Made by a program: the position numbers and the translations under genes
In this document: piece after piece, positions 19,862-28,483 of the stretch
Numbering within the stretch: position 1 is the first letter of the stretch
Layout: each line of letters begins with the position of its first letter
Assembly: GCF_014250515.1 (NCBI RefSeq)
Contig: NZ_CP060202.1
Span: forward strand, 3,407,001 to 3,471,000
Direction: 5' to 3'
Origin: Hymenobacter sediminicola
GTDB taxonomy: Bacteria > Bacteroidota > Bacteroidia > Cytophagales > Hymenobacteraceae
Length of the DNA stretch: 64,000 nucleotides
Notes under the pieces: generated by a model
What the model saw: the letters and a program-made list of their open reading frames with translations, nothing else
Database searches by the model: none
Told to the model about the DNA's origin: nothing

Positions 19862-20497
19862 ATGTCCGCCGTCCTTTTCGAGTCGCAGTACAACCCACCC
19901 ATTGCGTTTTTTGGCCAATTGATAGGAGCCGATGCGCTATGGCTGGAAACGCAGGAGCACTACCGCAAGCAAACCTACCGCAACCGCTGCCTGATCCTGA
20001 CGGCCCAAGGCGTGAAGCCGCTCACCGTGCCTGTAGTGGATGGCAACCGCAGTGAAAAAGTAAAAACCTCAGAGCTGGAAATCGACTACCGCCAGAACTG
20101 GGTGCACACACACTGGCGCAGCATCCAAACCGCGTATGGTGGCACTCCGTACTTTGAATACTACGCTGACTACCTCCACGACATTTACGTACAGAAACCT
20201 CGGCTTCTGTTCGAGCTGAATCTGGCGCTGCTGCAGTTCTATATGCGCTGCCTGCGTCTGCGTACTCCCATCCATTTCACCACCGAGTACCACGCTCCTT
20301 CCCCAACTCCAACCCTCGGTTCTGACCTACTTGACCGGCGCGACTGGCTGACACCAAAGGCCCCCGACGCAGTCGGACCTGACAGTACGTCTGCCTTGCC
20401 CTATGCGCAGACGTTTGGTAAAGATTTTGCACCGGGGCTCAGCATCTTAGACCTGCTTTTTATGCAGGGCCCGGCCGCCGGCAACTTTCTCGCGTAG
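19862..20497 (+). CDS. WbqC-family protein
   Basis: A 211-residue protein of the WbqC-like family, found in O-antigen and other glycan or lipid clusters; the fold is known but the reaction is not firmly established. The start at 19862 (MSAVLFESQYNPPIAFFGQL) is chosen because family members begin with this segment; the open frame extends 207 bp upstream without conservation. Diagnostic segments are EHYRKQTYRNRCLILTAQG, LTVPV and WVHTHWRSIQTAYGGTPYFEYY, then a GLSILDLLFMQGP end. The gap of 291 bp upstream is divergent from the secreted protein gene and must hold both promoters. Function in surface polysaccharide production is an inference from the family. Confidence 0.85.
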   Translation: MSAVLFESQYNPPIAFFGQLIGADALWLETQEHYRKQTYRNRCLILTAQGVKPLTVPVVDGNRSEKVKTSELEIDYRQNWVHTHWRSIQTAYGGTPYFEYYADYLHDIYVQKPRLLFELNLALLQFYMRCLRLRTPIHFTTEYHAPSPTPTLGSDLLDRRDWLTPKAPDAVGPDSTSALPYAQTFGKDFAPGLSILDLLFMQGPAAGNFLA

Positions 20498-20619
20498 TGC
20501 CTAGTGCCGGCTCCGAACCTTCGCCCGACCCAATCTGTTTCAGATTATATCGGCCCAACCCGCTGCTGAGGCCTTCAGCCTGTTTGCGGGGTACCGTTTT
20601 TCTTCACTACCTTATCTGC

Positions 20620-23241
20620 ATGGAAGCTAAATTCTCAAATCGAGTCAAGGAGGTCATCTCCCTGAGCCGGGAAGAGGCCATCCGGCTCGGGCACGACTAT
20701 ATCGGCACCGAACACCTGTTGTTGGGCATGATTCGCGAAGGGGAAGGCACGGCCATCGGTCTGCTCAAGAAATTGGGCGTATCCGTGGACGAGCTTAAAT
20801 ACGCCCTCGAGCAAGCCACCCGCAACACGGCCACGCAGGGCACGAGCATTACTGGCTCCATCCCGCTGACGAAACAAACCGAGAAAGTCCTCAAGATTAC
20901 CTATCTCGAAGCCAAAATCTTCAAGAGCGAAATTATCGGAACGGAGCACCTGCTCCTCTCGATTCTGCGCGATGAAGACAACATTTCGTCTCAAATTCTC
21001 AGCAAATTCAACGTGAACTACGAATCTGTGCGCGATTCGCTGGACTACCACGGTAACACGGCGAACAACCCTACCAGCGGCCCCGAAGCCGACGACGACG
21101 ACAATGACCGCCTCTTCGGGGGTGGTGCAGGCCGCGGCGGTGCCGGTGCCGGCGCTACACCCAAGAAGGGCACCGAAAAGTCCCGCACCCCAGTGCTAGA
21201 CAACTTCGGCCGCGACCTGACCAAGCTGGCCGAGGAAGACAAACTCGACCCCATTGTGGGCCGCGAAAAGGAAATTGAGCGTGTAGCCCAAATCCTGAGC
21301 CGCCGCAAGAAGAACAACCCCATTCTCATCGGTGAGCCCGGCGTGGGCAAGACGGCCATTGCCGAAGGCCTTGCCCTGCGCATCATCCAGAAGAAGGTGT
21401 CGCGCGTGCTGTTCGGCAAACGGGTAGTCACGCTCGACCTCGCGTCGTTGGTAGCCGGCACCAAGTACCGCGGCCAGTTCGAGGAGCGCATGAAGGCCGT
21501 AATGAACGAGTTGGAAAAGTCGCCCGACGTGATTCTGTTCATCGATGAGCTCCACACGATTGTGGGTGCCGGCGGTGCTTCTGGCTCGCTGGATGCCTCC
21601 AACATGTTCAAGCCGGCTCTGGCCCGTGGCGAAATCCAATGCATTGGCGCGACTACTCTTGACGAGTACCGCCAGTACATCGAGAAAGATGGTGCCCTTG
21701 CCCGTCGTTTCCAGATGGTGATGGTGGACCCCACCACGCCTGAGGAAACCATCGAAATCCTGCACAACATCAAGGACAAGTACCAGGACCATCACCACGT
21801 AGTGTACACTGATAAGGCCATTGAGGCCTGCGTAAAGCTGTCGGACCGCTACATGTCCGACCGGTTCCTACCGGACAAGGCCATCGACATTCTTGACGAG
21901 GCCGGTGCCCGCGTGCACATCAACAACATTGTGGTTCCCGAGGATATTCTCAAGCTCGAAGAGCAGATTGAGAATATCAAGACGGAGAAAAACCGCGTGG
22001 TGAAAAGCCAGAAGTACGAGGAAGCCGCCAAGCTCCGCGACACGGAGAAGAAGCTAATTGATCAACTCGAGCAGGCCAAGAAGGACTGGGAAGAGGAGAC
22101 CAAGAAGAAGCGCTACACCGTGAAGGAGGAGAACGTGGCTGAAGTTATTGCCATGATGACCGGCATTCCGGTGTCGCGCGTGGCCCAGAACGAAAGCGCC
22201 AAGCTCCTGAAAATGGGCGAGGAGTTGCAGGGTCGCGTAATCGGGCAGGACAAGGCTATCAAGCAACTGGTGAAGGCCATCCAGCGTACCCGCGTTGGCT
22301 TGAAGGACCCGAAGAAGCCTATCGGCTCATTCGTGTTCCTCGGCCCAACTGGTGTAGGTAAGACGGAGCTGGCTAAGGTGTTGGCCACCTACCTCTTCGA
22401 CAAGGAGGATTCGCTCGTGCGGATTGACATGTCGGAATACATGGAGAAGTTCAGCGTATCGCGCCTCGTGGGCGCGCCTCCCGGCTACGTGGGCTACGAA
22501 GAGGGCGGCCAGCTGACGGAGAAAATCCGCCGCAAACCGTACTCGGTTATCCTGCTCGATGAGATTGAGAAGGCTCACCCCGACGTGTACAACCTGCTCC
22601 TGCAGGTGCTCGACGACGGTATCCTGACCGACGGCCTGGGCCGCAAAGTGGACTTCCGCAACACCATCATCATCATGACCTCGAACATTGGGGCGCGTGA
22701 CTTGGCTGATTTCGGCGCCGGTATCGGTTTCGGCACTAAGGCCCGCCAGGAGAACATGGACGAGCTGACGAAGGGCACCATCACCAATGCCCTGCGCAAG
22801 ACCTTCTCGCCTGAGTTCCTGAACCGCTTGGATGATGTTATCGTGTTCAACTCGCTGGAGAAGTCGGATATCCACAAGATTATCGACATCAGCTTGGCCA
22901 AGCTGCTGGGCCGTATCCAGACGCTGGGCTACCGCGTAGAACTGACCGATGCCGCCAAGGACTTCGTAGCCGAGAAAGGCTACGACCCCAAATACGGCGC
23001 GCGTCCGCTGAACCGGGCCATCCAGAAGTATATCGAAGACCCGATTGCCGAGGAAATCCTGAAGGCGGAAATTGCCCAAGGTGACGTCATCACGGCCGAT
23101 TATACGCCGGAAGCGGAGGAACTGACTTTCGCTGTGAGCAAGAGCGGCGAGCCACAGAACCTTGCCAGCGACGAGCGTCCAGAGGAAGCTCCAGAGCCAA
23201 CGGACGACGAGCCGAAGGATACCAAGAAGAAAGGCGAGTAA
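20620..23241 (+). CDS. clpC: ATP-dependent Clp protease ATP-binding subunit ClpC
   Basis: An 873-residue Hsp100 unfoldase that feeds substrates to ClpP. The start at 20620 (MEAKFSNRVKEVISLSREEA) is the conserved ClpC N-terminus. Order of domains: two Clp-N repeats (about 1-150), a Gly/Asp-rich linker, AAA+ module 1 with Walker A GEPGVGKTA from residue 238, the UVR-containing middle segment (KYEEAAKLRDTEKKLIDQLE, about 464), AAA+ module 2 with Walker A GPTGVGKTE from residue 575, and a C-terminal D2-small domain. The acidic tail (about the last 40 residues) is longer than in Firmicutes ClpC. A possible promoter TTTG-N21-TACCTTAT ends 4 bp before the ATG. A terminator follows. Confidence 0.95.
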   Translation: MEAKFSNRVKEVISLSREEAIRLGHDYIGTEHLLLGMIREGEGTAIGLLKKLGVSVDELKYALEQATRNTATQGTSITGSIPLTKQTEKVLKITYLEAKIFKSEIIGTEHLLLSILRDEDNISSQILSKFNVNYESVRDSLDYHGNTANNPTSGPEADDDDNDRLFGGGAGRGGAGAGATPKKGTEKSRTPVLDNFGRDLTKLAEEDKLDPIVGREKEIERVAQILSRRKKNNPILIGEPGVGKTAIAEGLALRIIQKKVSRVLFGKRVVTLDLASLVAGTKYRGQFEERMKAVMNELEKSPDVILFIDELHTIVGAGGASGSLDASNMFKPALARGEIQCIGATTLDEYRQYIEKDGALARRFQMVMVDPTTPEETIEILHNIKDKYQDHHHVVYTDKAIEACVKLSDRYMSDRFLPDKAIDILDEAGARVHINNIVVPEDILKLEEQIENIKTEKNRVVKSQKYEEAAKLRDTEKKLIDQLEQAKKDWEEETKKKRYTVKEENVAEVIAMMTGIPVSRVAQNESAKLLKMGEELQGRVIGQDKAIKQLVKAIQRTRVGLKDPKKPIGSFVFLGPTGVGKTELAKVLATYLFDKEDSLVRIDMSEYMEKFSVSRLVGAPPGYVGYEEGGQLTEKIRRKPYSVILLDEIEKAHPDVYNLLLQVLDDGILTDGLGRKVDFRNTIIIMTSNIGARDLADFGAGIGFGTKARQENMDELTKGTITNALRKTFSPEFLNRLDDVIVFNSLEKSDIHKIIDISLAKLLGRIQTLGYRVELTDAAKDFVAEKGYDPKYGARPLNRAIQKYIEDPIAEEILKAEIAQGDVITADYTPEAEELTFAVSKSGEPQNLASDERPEEAPEPTDDEPKDTKKKGE

Positions 23242-23260
23242 GCTGCCTGACTACTAAATG

Positions 23261-23298
23261 AAACCGGCCGGTTCCTGTGAGGGAGCCGGCTGGTTTTG
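23261..23298 (+). terminator. Terminator of clpC
   Basis: AAACCGGCCGGTTCC pairs, with mismatches, with GGAGCCGGCTGGTTT, followed by a short T run. It lies 19 bp after the clpC stop and touches the end of the convergent small gene. Confidence 0.75.
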
Positions 23299-23631
23299 TT
23301 ATTGAAGAGTTACATCCAGACTCATTTCTCGGATATTTACTGGCACGTCTGCCTCACCCCAACTGTGACACTCCAGCGTTATAGAGTTATCATAAGTGTA
23401 TAGAAGAAACCCTACTTCTACGTCCTCATTCCGACCAAAAACTACAGGCTCGTGCCACGTCTTGTCTTCAAGCAACAAGTCACTTTTGGTAAACTCAATG
23501 AAGTACCCGCTTCCTGTGTACTCGTAGCCTGTAACTGAACAGGCAGCTAAGCTAGCAGGAGTAATTGCGTACTGTTTAGAGTAGTTAAGCAGATAAGCCA
23601 CCACCTCCCGCTCAAATTCAACTAATGTCAT
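23299..23631 (-). CDS. AT-rich small immunity-like protein
   Basis: A 110-residue soluble acidic protein I do not recognise. It is AT-richer than the flanking clpC and carboxylase genes. The sequence starts with a helix (MTLVEFEREVVAYLLNYSKQYA), then beta strands rich in aromatic and acidic residues (EYTGSGYFIEFTKSDLLLEDKTW, EVGFLLYTYDNSITLECHSW). Small size, acidity and foreign composition fit an orphan immunity protein of a contact-dependent toxin system, but this is inference with no family motif. It stands alone, opposite in direction to both neighbours, and sits between clpC and an unattached plus-strand terminator, as if inserted. Confidence 0.6.
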   Translation of the reverse strand: MTLVEFEREVVAYLLNYSKQYAITPASLAACSVTGYEYTGSGYFIEFTKSDLLLEDKTWHEPVVFGRNEDVEVGFLLYTYDNSITLECHSWGEADVPVNIREMSLDVTLQ

Positions 23632-23676
23632 TGCTGCTTATTTTACTAGCCAAGATACGCCTCCAAGTAATGCCCA

Positions 23677-23708
23677 GCCGCACCACAATTCTGGTGCGGC
23701 TTTTCTTT
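23677..23708 (+). terminator. Plus-strand terminator without an adjacent plus-strand gene
   Basis: Perfect arms GCCGCACCA and TGGTGCGGC with a 6-nt loop and a TTTTCTTT tail read on the plus strand. The gene directly upstream is on the other strand, so the hairpin either belongs to an older clpC read-through or insulates the carboxylase promoter. Confidence 0.65.
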
Positions 23709-23718
23709 ACCCGTGCGT

Positions 23719-23726
23719 TACCTTTG
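23719..23726 (+). promoter_or_regulatory. Candidate -7 box before the carboxylase gene
   Basis: TACCTTTG matches TAnnTTTG and lies 49 bp upstream of the ATG at 23775, just after the insulating terminator. No clear TTG is seen at -33. Confidence 0.4.
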
Positions 23727-23774
23727 GCGCACTGATCTAAGTAGCTACATCGACTTTCCTCAAGCCCACCCCGC

Positions 23775-25343
23775 ATGTCCGACCCGCACGCTGACGCTCA
23801 ACTAAGCAAACTCGAAATTCTCGACCGCAAAAACCAGGAGGCCCTGCTCGGCGGCGGCCAGGCCCGCATTGATGCCCAGCACAAAAAAGGCAAGCTAACG
23901 GCCCGGGAGCGGATTGATTTGCTGTTCGATGAAGGCTCATTTGAGGAAATCGGCAAATTTGTGATGCACCGCTCCAAAGACTTCGGTCTGGACAAAGAGT
24001 ATTATCTCGGCGACGGAGTAGTAACGGGCTACGGCACGGTAAACGGCCGGCTGGTGTACGCGTTTTCGCAGGATTTCACGGTGTTTGGCGGCTCGCTGAG
24101 CGAAACGCACGCCGAGAAAATCGTGAAAATCATGGACTTGGCCATGAAGAACGGTGCACCCGTACTCGGCCTGAACGACTCGGGCGGGGCACGGATTCAG
24201 GAAGGCGTCGTGAGCCTCGGTGGCTACGCGGATATCTTCTATAAGAATACGCTGGCCTCTGGCGTGGTGCCGCAACTGTCGGCCATTATGGGGCCGTGCG
24301 CAGGCGGCGCGGTGTATTCGCCGGCCATCACCGATTTCATCCTGATGGTGGAAGACACGAGCTATATGTTCGTGACTGGACCGAACGTGGTGAAAACCGT
24401 GACCCACGAAAACGTGACTAGCGAGGAATTGGGCGGCGCCAGTACGCACTCGGCCAAGAGCGGCGTCACGCACTTTTCGTGCGCCAACGAAGTAGCCTGC
24501 ATCAACCACCTCAAGCAGCTGCTAAGCTACATGCCCCAGAACTGTGAGGAAACTGCCCCGGCAGTACCTTACGAAGCTGGACAAGACGAAAGCCGCGCGG
24601 TACTGGACACCATCATCCCTGAAAACCCGAACCAGCCTTACGACATGCGGGAGGTGATTGAAGGCATCATTGATGCCGGCTCCTTCCTGGAAGTACACCA
24701 GAACTTCGCCGAGAATATTGTGGTCGGATTTGCCCGTCTGGGTGGCCGCAGCATCGGTATCGTAGGCAATCAGCCGGCAGTGCTGGCGGGCGTGCTCGAC
24801 ATCAACGCGTCTACCAAAGCGGCCCGGTTCGTGCGGTTCTGCGACTCATTCAACATTCCGCTGCTGGTGCTGGAAGATGTGCCTGGCTTCCTGCCCGGCA
24901 CCGACCAGGAGTGGCGCGGCATCATCACGAACGGCGCCAAGCTGCTCTACGCCTTCTGCGAAGCTACCGTGCCGCGCATCACTGTCATCACACGCAAAGC
25001 TTACGGCGGGGCGTATGACGTGATGAACAGCAAGCACATTGGGGCCGACATGAACTACGCTTGGCCTACTGCCGAAATTGCGGTAATGGGTGCAAAAGGT
25101 GCCGCCGAAATCATCTTCAAGCGCGAAATAGCCCAGGCCGAAAACCCGGAAGCTAAGCTGCAAGAGAAAGTAGACGAGTACCAGCAGAAATTTGCCACGC
25201 CGTATCGTGCCGCGCACCGGGGCTTCGTGGATGAAGTAATTCTGCCCTCGCAGACGCGCCAGAAGCTGATTCGGGCGTTCAAGATGCTCGAAAACAAAGT
25301 GGACACGCTGCCTCGTAAGAAGCACGGCAACATTCCGCTATAA
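23775..25343 (+). CDS. Acyl-CoA carboxylase beta (carboxyltransferase) subunit
   Basis: A 522-residue carboxyltransferase of the propionyl-/methylmalonyl-CoA type. It transfers carboxyl from carboxybiotin to an acyl-CoA, most likely propionyl-CoA. The N-terminal half has [20 protein letters not shown] and the oxyanion loop [17 protein letters not shown]; the C-terminal half has the second oxyanion loop in [19 protein letters not shown] and [16 protein letters not shown]. Length is that of a standalone beta subunit. No biotin carboxylase or biotin carrier gene is near, so those partners are encoded elsewhere. A small membrane protein gene and an aminopeptidase follow within 10-16 bp, suggesting one transcript. 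Propionyl versus acetyl specificity cannot be decided from sequence alone. Confidence 0.92.
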   Translation: MSDPHADAQLSKLEILDRKNQEALLGGGQARIDAQHKKGKLTARERIDLLFDEGSFEEIGKFVMHRSKDFGLDKEYYLGDGVVTGYGTVNGRLVYAFSQDFTVFGGSLSETHAEKIVKIMDLAMKNGAPVLGLNDSGGARIQEGVVSLGGYADIFYKNTLASGVVPQLSAIMGPCAGGAVYSPAITDFILMVEDTSYMFVTGPNVVKTVTHENVTSEELGGASTHSAKSGVTHFSCANEVACINHLKQLLSYMPQNCEETAPAVPYEAGQDESRAVLDTIIPENPNQPYDMREVIEGIIDAGSFLEVHQNFAENIVVGFARLGGRSIGIVGNQPAVLAGVLDINASTKAARFVRFCDSFNIPLLVLEDVPGFLPGTDQEWRGIITNGAKLLYAFCEATVPRITVITRKAYGGAYDVMNSKHIGADMNYAWPTAEIAVMGAKGAAEIIFKREIAQAENPEAKLQEKVDEYQQKFATPYRAAHRGFVDEVILPSQTRQKLIRAFKMLENKVDTLPRKKHGNIPL

Positions 25344-25353
25344 GCCTCAGTTC

Positions 25354-25632
25354 ATGAATTGGCATACCACCGGCAGTATTCTACTCGGCTTGGGTATTGT
25401 GGCCCTGGTGGTGGGGGTGCTGTTGCGGTTCCGGGTGGGGCGGTGGCTATTAGGCGTGCTGTGGCTACTCCTTACACTTGGTTCGTTGCTGAGTGGCGAC
25501 CTGCATGCTCTCGATAATCCGGACGCCAATACTACTCCCCAGAAAGCCAGCCGCTATTGCCTGCTGGGTGGCAGCCTCGGCATCCTGATTGGGTTGGCGC
25601 TTCGTATGTTGGCCAGTAAGTCGATTTACTAA
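25354..25632 (+). CDS. Small membrane protein of unknown function
   Basis: A 92-residue protein with three likely membrane helices: residues 9-25 (LLGLGIVALVVGVLLRF), 31-46 (WLLGVLWLLLTLGSLL) and 70-86 (LLGGSLGILIGLALRM). A short Asp/Asn-rich loop sits between helices 2 and 3. No family is recognised. It lies 10 bp after the carboxylase gene and 15 bp before the aminopeptidase gene, all in one direction, so it is probably co-transcribed. The good start at 25354 and the compact spacing support a real gene. Confidence 0.7.
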   Translation: MNWHTTGSILLGLGIVALVVGVLLRFRVGRWLLGVLWLLLTLGSLLSGDLHALDNPDANTTPQKASRYCLLGGSLGILIGLALRMLASKSIY

Positions 25633-25647
25633 AATTTTTCCTCGCGT

Positions 25648-26718
25648 ATGCGTCCAGAATCATTCGATTTTCTTCAGAAATACCTCAACAATCCTTCTCC
25701 GACTGGTTTCGAGAAAGAGGGCCAAAAGATCTGGCTAGACTATATCCGGCCGTACATCGATGAGTATTTCGTGGATACCTACGGCACGGTGGTTGGCGTT
25801 ATCAATCCGGAGGCTAAGTACAAAGTTGTAATTGAGGCCCACGCTGATGAAATCAGCTACTTCGTCAACTTCATTACGGAGTCAGGCTTTCTGTATCTGC
25901 GCCGCAACGGCGGCTCCGACCCATTGGTGGCGCCCAGTAAACGCGTAAACATTCACACAGCCAAGGGCATTGTGAAGGCCGTGTTTGGCTGGCCTGCTAT
26001 CCATGTGCGCAAAGTAGAGCAGGACAAAGCGCCTACCATCGAAACTGTTTTCCTCGACTGTGGCGCTTCCAGCAAGGAGGAAGTAGAGCAGATGGGCATT
26101 CACGTGGGCTCCGTCGTCACATTCGAAGACGAGTTCATGGTGATGAACGACAAGTTTTACGTAGGCCGCGCCCTCGACAACCGCGTGGGTGGTTTCATGA
26201 TTGCCGAGGTGGCTCGGATGCTGAAAGAAAACGGCAAGACGCTTCCTTTCGGCTTATACATCGTGAATGCTGTGCAGGAGGAAATCGGGTTGCGCGGCGC
26301 CGAGATGGTAGCGCACCGCATCAATCCGGACGTAGCCATCATCACGGACGTGACCCACGACACTCAGTCGCCGATGTACGAGAAGAAGACTTCAGGCGAC
26401 ATTTTCTGCGGCAAAGGCCCCGTGATTACCTATGGCCCGGCCGTGCAGAACAACCTACGCGACCTGATCATCGAAACAGCGCAAAAGGCTGAAATTCCGT
26501 TCCAGCGGGCCGCTGCTACCCGCGCCACTGGCACCGACACCGATGCCTTTGCTTACTCCGGCGCCGGCGTGGCAGCGGCTTTGATTTCGCTGCCGCTCAA
26601 ATACATGCACACCACCGTGGAAACCGTTCACAAAGACGATGTGGATAGCGTGACCAAACTTATTTACGAGACCCTGCTCCGTATCGAGGACGGGCATGAC
26701 TTCCGCTACTTCAGCTAA
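25648..26718 (+). CDS. M42-family metallo-aminopeptidase
   Basis: A 356-residue cytoplasmic di-zinc peptidase of family M42 (glutamyl aminopeptidase / TET-like). The metal ligands appear in order: His and Asp in VVIEAHADEISY (about residues 70-72), Asp in GRALDNRVGG (about 177), the catalytic Glu pair in NAVQEEIGLRGAE, Asp in AIITDVTHD, and His in KYMHTTVETVH near the C-terminus. M42 enzymes form dodecameric tetrahedra that trim short peptides released by proteases. Length is typical. It closes the carboxylase-led unit and is followed by a terminator. Confidence 0.92.
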   Translation: MRPESFDFLQKYLNNPSPTGFEKEGQKIWLDYIRPYIDEYFVDTYGTVVGVINPEAKYKVVIEAHADEISYFVNFITESGFLYLRRNGGSDPLVAPSKRVNIHTAKGIVKAVFGWPAIHVRKVEQDKAPTIETVFLDCGASSKEEVEQMGIHVGSVVTFEDEFMVMNDKFYVGRALDNRVGGFMIAEVARMLKENGKTLPFGLYIVNAVQEEIGLRGAEMVAHRINPDVAIITDVTHDTQSPMYEKKTSGDIFCGKGPVITYGPAVQNNLRDLIIETAQKAEIPFQRAAATRATGTDTDAFAYSGAGVAAALISLPLKYMHTTVETVHKDDVDSVTKLIYETLLRIEDGHDFRYFS

Positions 26719-26726
26719 CGCTACAC

Positions 26727-26765
26727 CTGCCCTCCTGAGTACGGCTCAGGAGGGCAGTCTTTTTT
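26727..26765 (+). terminator. Terminator after the M42 peptidase gene
   Basis: Perfect arms CTGCCCTCCTGAG and CTCAGGAGGGCAG with a 5-nt loop, followed by TCTTTTTT. Confidence 0.9.
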
Positions 26766-26776
26766 AAGGCAGATCC

Positions 26777-27655
26777 ATGAAAATTTCCGGCTTCACCATT
26801 ATTCGCAACGCCGTTATCAACGACTATCCCGTGGTGGAAGCTATCCGCTCCATCTTGCCGGTCGTGGATGAAATGGTGGTGAGTGTCGGGGATAGTGAGG
26901 ATGATACGGAGGGGCTGATCCGGGCCATTGGCTCGCCCAAAATTCGCATTGTGCATTCGGTATGGGACCCGGCCCTGAAAACCAATGGCACCGTACTGGC
27001 TGTGGAAACCGACAAAGCCTTCCGCCAGATTAGCCCCGACGCCGACTGGGCTTTCTACATCCAGGCCGATGAGGTAGTGCACGAGCAATATCACGCGGCC
27101 ATCCGGCAGGCGACCGAGCAGCACGTTTCTGATAAGCGTGTGGAAGGATTGTTATTCAACTACACCCACTTCTACGGCACCTACGACTATATCGGGGACA
27201 GCCGGCGCTGGTACTCCCGCGAGGTCCGCATCATCCGCAACGATGCGGATATTCATTCCTATAAGGACGCGCAGGGCTTTCGACGTAGCAACGGCGAAAA
27301 GCTGCGTGTGAAACCTGCCAATGCGGCCGTATACCATTATGGCTGGGTGAAAAACCCAGAGCAGATGATAGCCAAAATGCGTCACCTGGACCAATTCTGG
27401 AACGGCGACCAGCGGCCCGAAGACCACCCACTGGCCGCCCGTGCTGCCTTCAGCTTCGACGATTACGACTCATTGGAACGCTTCACTGGCACGCACCCAG
27501 CCGTAATGCAGGACCGCGTAGCCCGGCAGAATTGGCAGGTAGACATTGATGTGCGCAAAAAGCGTTTCGACAAGCCCAAATACCGCTTTTTGTACTGGGT
27601 AGAGAAGCTGACGGGCAGGCGGTTCTTCGAATTCCGCAACTTCCGGCTCGTGTAA
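26777..27655 (+). CDS. Family 2 glycosyltransferase
   Basis: A 292-residue GT-A fold protein, probably a glycosyltransferase of family 2. The N-terminus (MKISGFTIIRNAVINDYPVV) and the VGDSEDDTEGL region form the nucleotide-sugar binding half; AFYIQADEVVHEQ supplies the Asp-containing metal site. The region KLRVKPANAAVYHYGWVKNPEQM and the C-terminal YRFLYWVEKLTGRRFFEFRNF are typical of Bacteroidota members of this family. No membrane segment is present. It starts 11 bp after the terminator of the peptidase gene and ends 11 bp before the metal-receptor gene. Donor and acceptor are unknown. Confidence 0.85.
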   Translation: MKISGFTIIRNAVINDYPVVEAIRSILPVVDEMVVSVGDSEDDTEGLIRAIGSPKIRIVHSVWDPALKTNGTVLAVETDKAFRQISPDADWAFYIQADEVVHEQYHAAIRQATEQHVSDKRVEGLLFNYTHFYGTYDYIGDSRRWYSREVRIIRNDADIHSYKDAQGFRRSNGEKLRVKPANAAVYHYGWVKNPEQMIAKMRHLDQFWNGDQRPEDHPLAARAAFSFDDYDSLERFTGTHPAVMQDRVARQNWQVDIDVRKKRFDKPKYRFLYWVEKLTGRRFFEFRNFRLV

Positions 27656-27666
27656 CGCCGAGCAAC

Positions 27667-28476
27667 ATGCAGCCTCCGCCCCTATTTCCACCGCTCACCG
27701 TCACGGACCAGATGGGCCGGCGTGTGGCCGTGCCATTTCCGCCGCGCCGTATCGTGTCGTTGGTACCGTCTCAGACGGAACTGCTGTATGAGTTGGGCCT
27801 GGGCAAGCTGGTGGTAGGCGTCACGAAGTTCTGCATTCATCCGGCGGAAGCCCGGCAGCAGGCTACTATTGTGGGCGGCACCAAGAATTTCGATTTCGAG
27901 AAGATAGCGGCGCTGAAACCCGATCTGATTATCGGCAATAAAGAAGAAAACTACCAGCAAGGCATTGAGCAGTTGGCGGCGCACTATCCGGTCTGGATGA
28001 GCGACATCAGCAACCTGCCCGAGGCGCTGGACATGATTCGGCGCGTGGGGTTTATTGGTGGCGGCAAGGAAGCGGCCGAGGCATTAGCCACCGACATTTC
28101 AGCTTCATTCGCACAGTTGCCTCAACTTGCCGCGCTGGTGCCGGCCGCGTATTTCATCTGGCGCAAGCCTTATATGGTAGCCGGCACAGGCACTTTTATT
28201 GATGAAATGCTCCGGCTTGCCGGTTTCCGTAACGTATTCGGGAATCTGCCTCGCTACCCCGAAATAACGCCTGAACAGCTGCAACAGGCTGCCCCTCACC
28301 AAATCCTGCTTTCCTCAGAGCCTTATCCGTTTCAGGAAAAACACTTGGCCGAATTCCAGTCGCTCTGCCCGGCGGCAGTAGTGCGCATCGTGGATGGAGA
28401 GCTGTTCAGTTGGTACGGCAGCAGGCTGCGGTTGTCAGCGGCCTACTTTCAGAAGTTGAACTCCTCACCAGCCTAA
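27667..28476 (+). CDS. Helical-backbone metal receptor (BtuF-like fold) without signal peptide
   Basis: A 269-residue protein with the fold of class III substrate-binding proteins (BtuF and iron-siderophore receptors). Recognisable segments are PPRRIVSLVPSQTELLYELG at the start of lobe 1, GVTKFCIHP, TKNFDFEKIAALKPDLIIGNKEEN, and lobe 2 with IWRKPYMVAGTGTFIDEMLR. No signal peptide or lipobox is present: the sequence begins almost directly with the domain, unlike a true periplasmic binding protein. No permease or ATPase is nearby. A cytoplasmic metal- or corrinoid-binding role is therefore possible, or the signal was lost. It follows the glycosyltransferase gene by 11 bp and is convergent with aroA. 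Confidence 0.8.
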   Translation: MQPPPLFPPLTVTDQMGRRVAVPFPPRRIVSLVPSQTELLYELGLGKLVVGVTKFCIHPAEARQQATIVGGTKNFDFEKIAALKPDLIIGNKEENYQQGIEQLAAHYPVWMSDISNLPEALDMIRRVGFIGGGKEAAEALATDISASFAQLPQLAALVPAAYFIWRKPYMVAGTGTFIDEMLRLAGFRNVFGNLPRYPEITPEQLQQAAPHQILLSSEPYPFQEKHLAEFQSLCPAAVVRIVDGELFSWYGSRLRLSAAYFQKLNSSPA

Positions 28477-28483
28477 GTATAGG

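Noticed and set aside
27650-27670. Cobalamin riboswitch before the BtuF-like gene
   Set aside because: Only 11 bp separate it from the previous gene; no space for a riboswitch.
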